Shown piece by piece: positions 49,740-49,878 of a stretch of DNA of 49,878 nt (positions are counted from its first letter, which is position 1; each line of letters begins with the position of its first letter). Origin of the DNA: Galbitalea sp. SE-J8 (lineage in GTDB: Bacteria > Actinomycetota > Actinomycetes > Actinomycetales > Microbacteriaceae). A program made the translations under genes and the position numbers. Where the stretch lies: positions 1-49,878 of the forward strand of contig NZ_JAUASV010000024.1 of assembly GCF_030345695.1 (NCBI RefSeq). The letters are read 5' to 3'. The notes below the pieces were generated by a model. That model saw only the letters and a list, made by a program, of their open reading frames with translations, ran no database searches and was not told where the DNA came from.

Positions 49740-49878
49740 TCAAGGGTCACGCCCCGTGTGTTGTGTGATCGGGTTCTGTGATCGCAGGGTGATGGGTGGG
49801 GGTGTTGTGTGGGGGTCGCGGGCGACGAGTTCGTAGGTGCTGGTGTGTCGTCGTTGTATCCGGTAGTGGTTGGCGTGT
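49740..49878 (-). CDS. Unidentified reading frame running off the right edge
   Basis: On the minus strand a frame open from the window edge runs 45 codons to a TGA (49740-49742). It includes RIQRRHTSTYELVARD and a proline/threonine-rich end. I do not recognise it. It could be the C terminus of a transposase or HNH-type protein whose main part lies outside the window, or chance. Confidence 0.3.
   Translation of the reverse strand, partial: HANHYRIQRRHTSTYELVARDPHTTPPPITLRSQNPITQHTGRDP

Overview
This window is a high-GC actinobacterial chromosome segment. It is most consistent with the family Microbacteriaceae (Microbacterium, Leifsonia or Clavibacter type). The reasons are the very high GC content, the frequent GTG starts with 4-bp ATGA/GTGA overlaps, several leaderless promoters of the TANNNT type, and the gene order pyrR-pyrB-pyrC-(PH membrane protein)-carA-carB-pyrF-gmk-rpoZ-coaBC-metK-priA-fmt-rsmB-rpe followed by his, trp, lgt, glt and pyk genes. 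The family assignment is from remembered synteny and protein style, not from a search.

Layout. Positions 1-374 hold an unassigned edge, a dispersed repeat and a PyrR-binding leader. Positions 375-10226 are one long run for pyrimidine synthesis (pyrR, pyrB, pyrC, a PH-like membrane protein, carA, carB, pyrF), ending in a fused mIHF-guanylate kinase and RNA polymerase omega, closed by a strong hairpin. Positions 10480-14909 hold coaBC, metK and a helicase-deficient PriA. A large array of dispersed repeats (14911-15225) separates these from fmt, rsmB and rpe. An FKBP gene (18921-19295) is flanked by two related 83-86 bp inverted-repeat elements. Positions 19568-24112 are a joined his-trp unit (hisE, hisG, hisF, hisI, trpE, Trp-associated membrane protein). 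A secreted propeller-like protein interrupts before a second unit (HGxxPAAW protein, trpC, trpB, trpA), then lgt, gltB, gltD and pyk.

After the pyk terminator the content becomes accessory: a convergent DUF6069-like membrane protein, a leaderless MarR regulator, a small protein with an in-frame 15-bp tandem repeat, a stretch of degenerate repeats, tRNA-Leu(CAA), and a PdtaR-like ANTAR response regulator. From 40.4 to 49.1 kb lies an uptake and oxidoreduction cluster: two SDR enzymes, a PNPOx-fold flavoprotein lacking the usual RLH substrate motif, an NMT1/THI5-type ABC importer (lipoprotein, ATPase, permease), a zinc-type MDR dehydrogenase, a DHA2 exporter and a LacI repressor. A nested inverted repeat lies between the divergent halves. 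Its substrate is unknown; this is the best candidate here for an undescribed system.

The right edge (49142-49878) is a decayed IS3-family insertion sequence with three separate short tandem duplications, a small hairpin and the tail of an unidentified reading frame. No CRISPR array, prophage or rRNA was seen.
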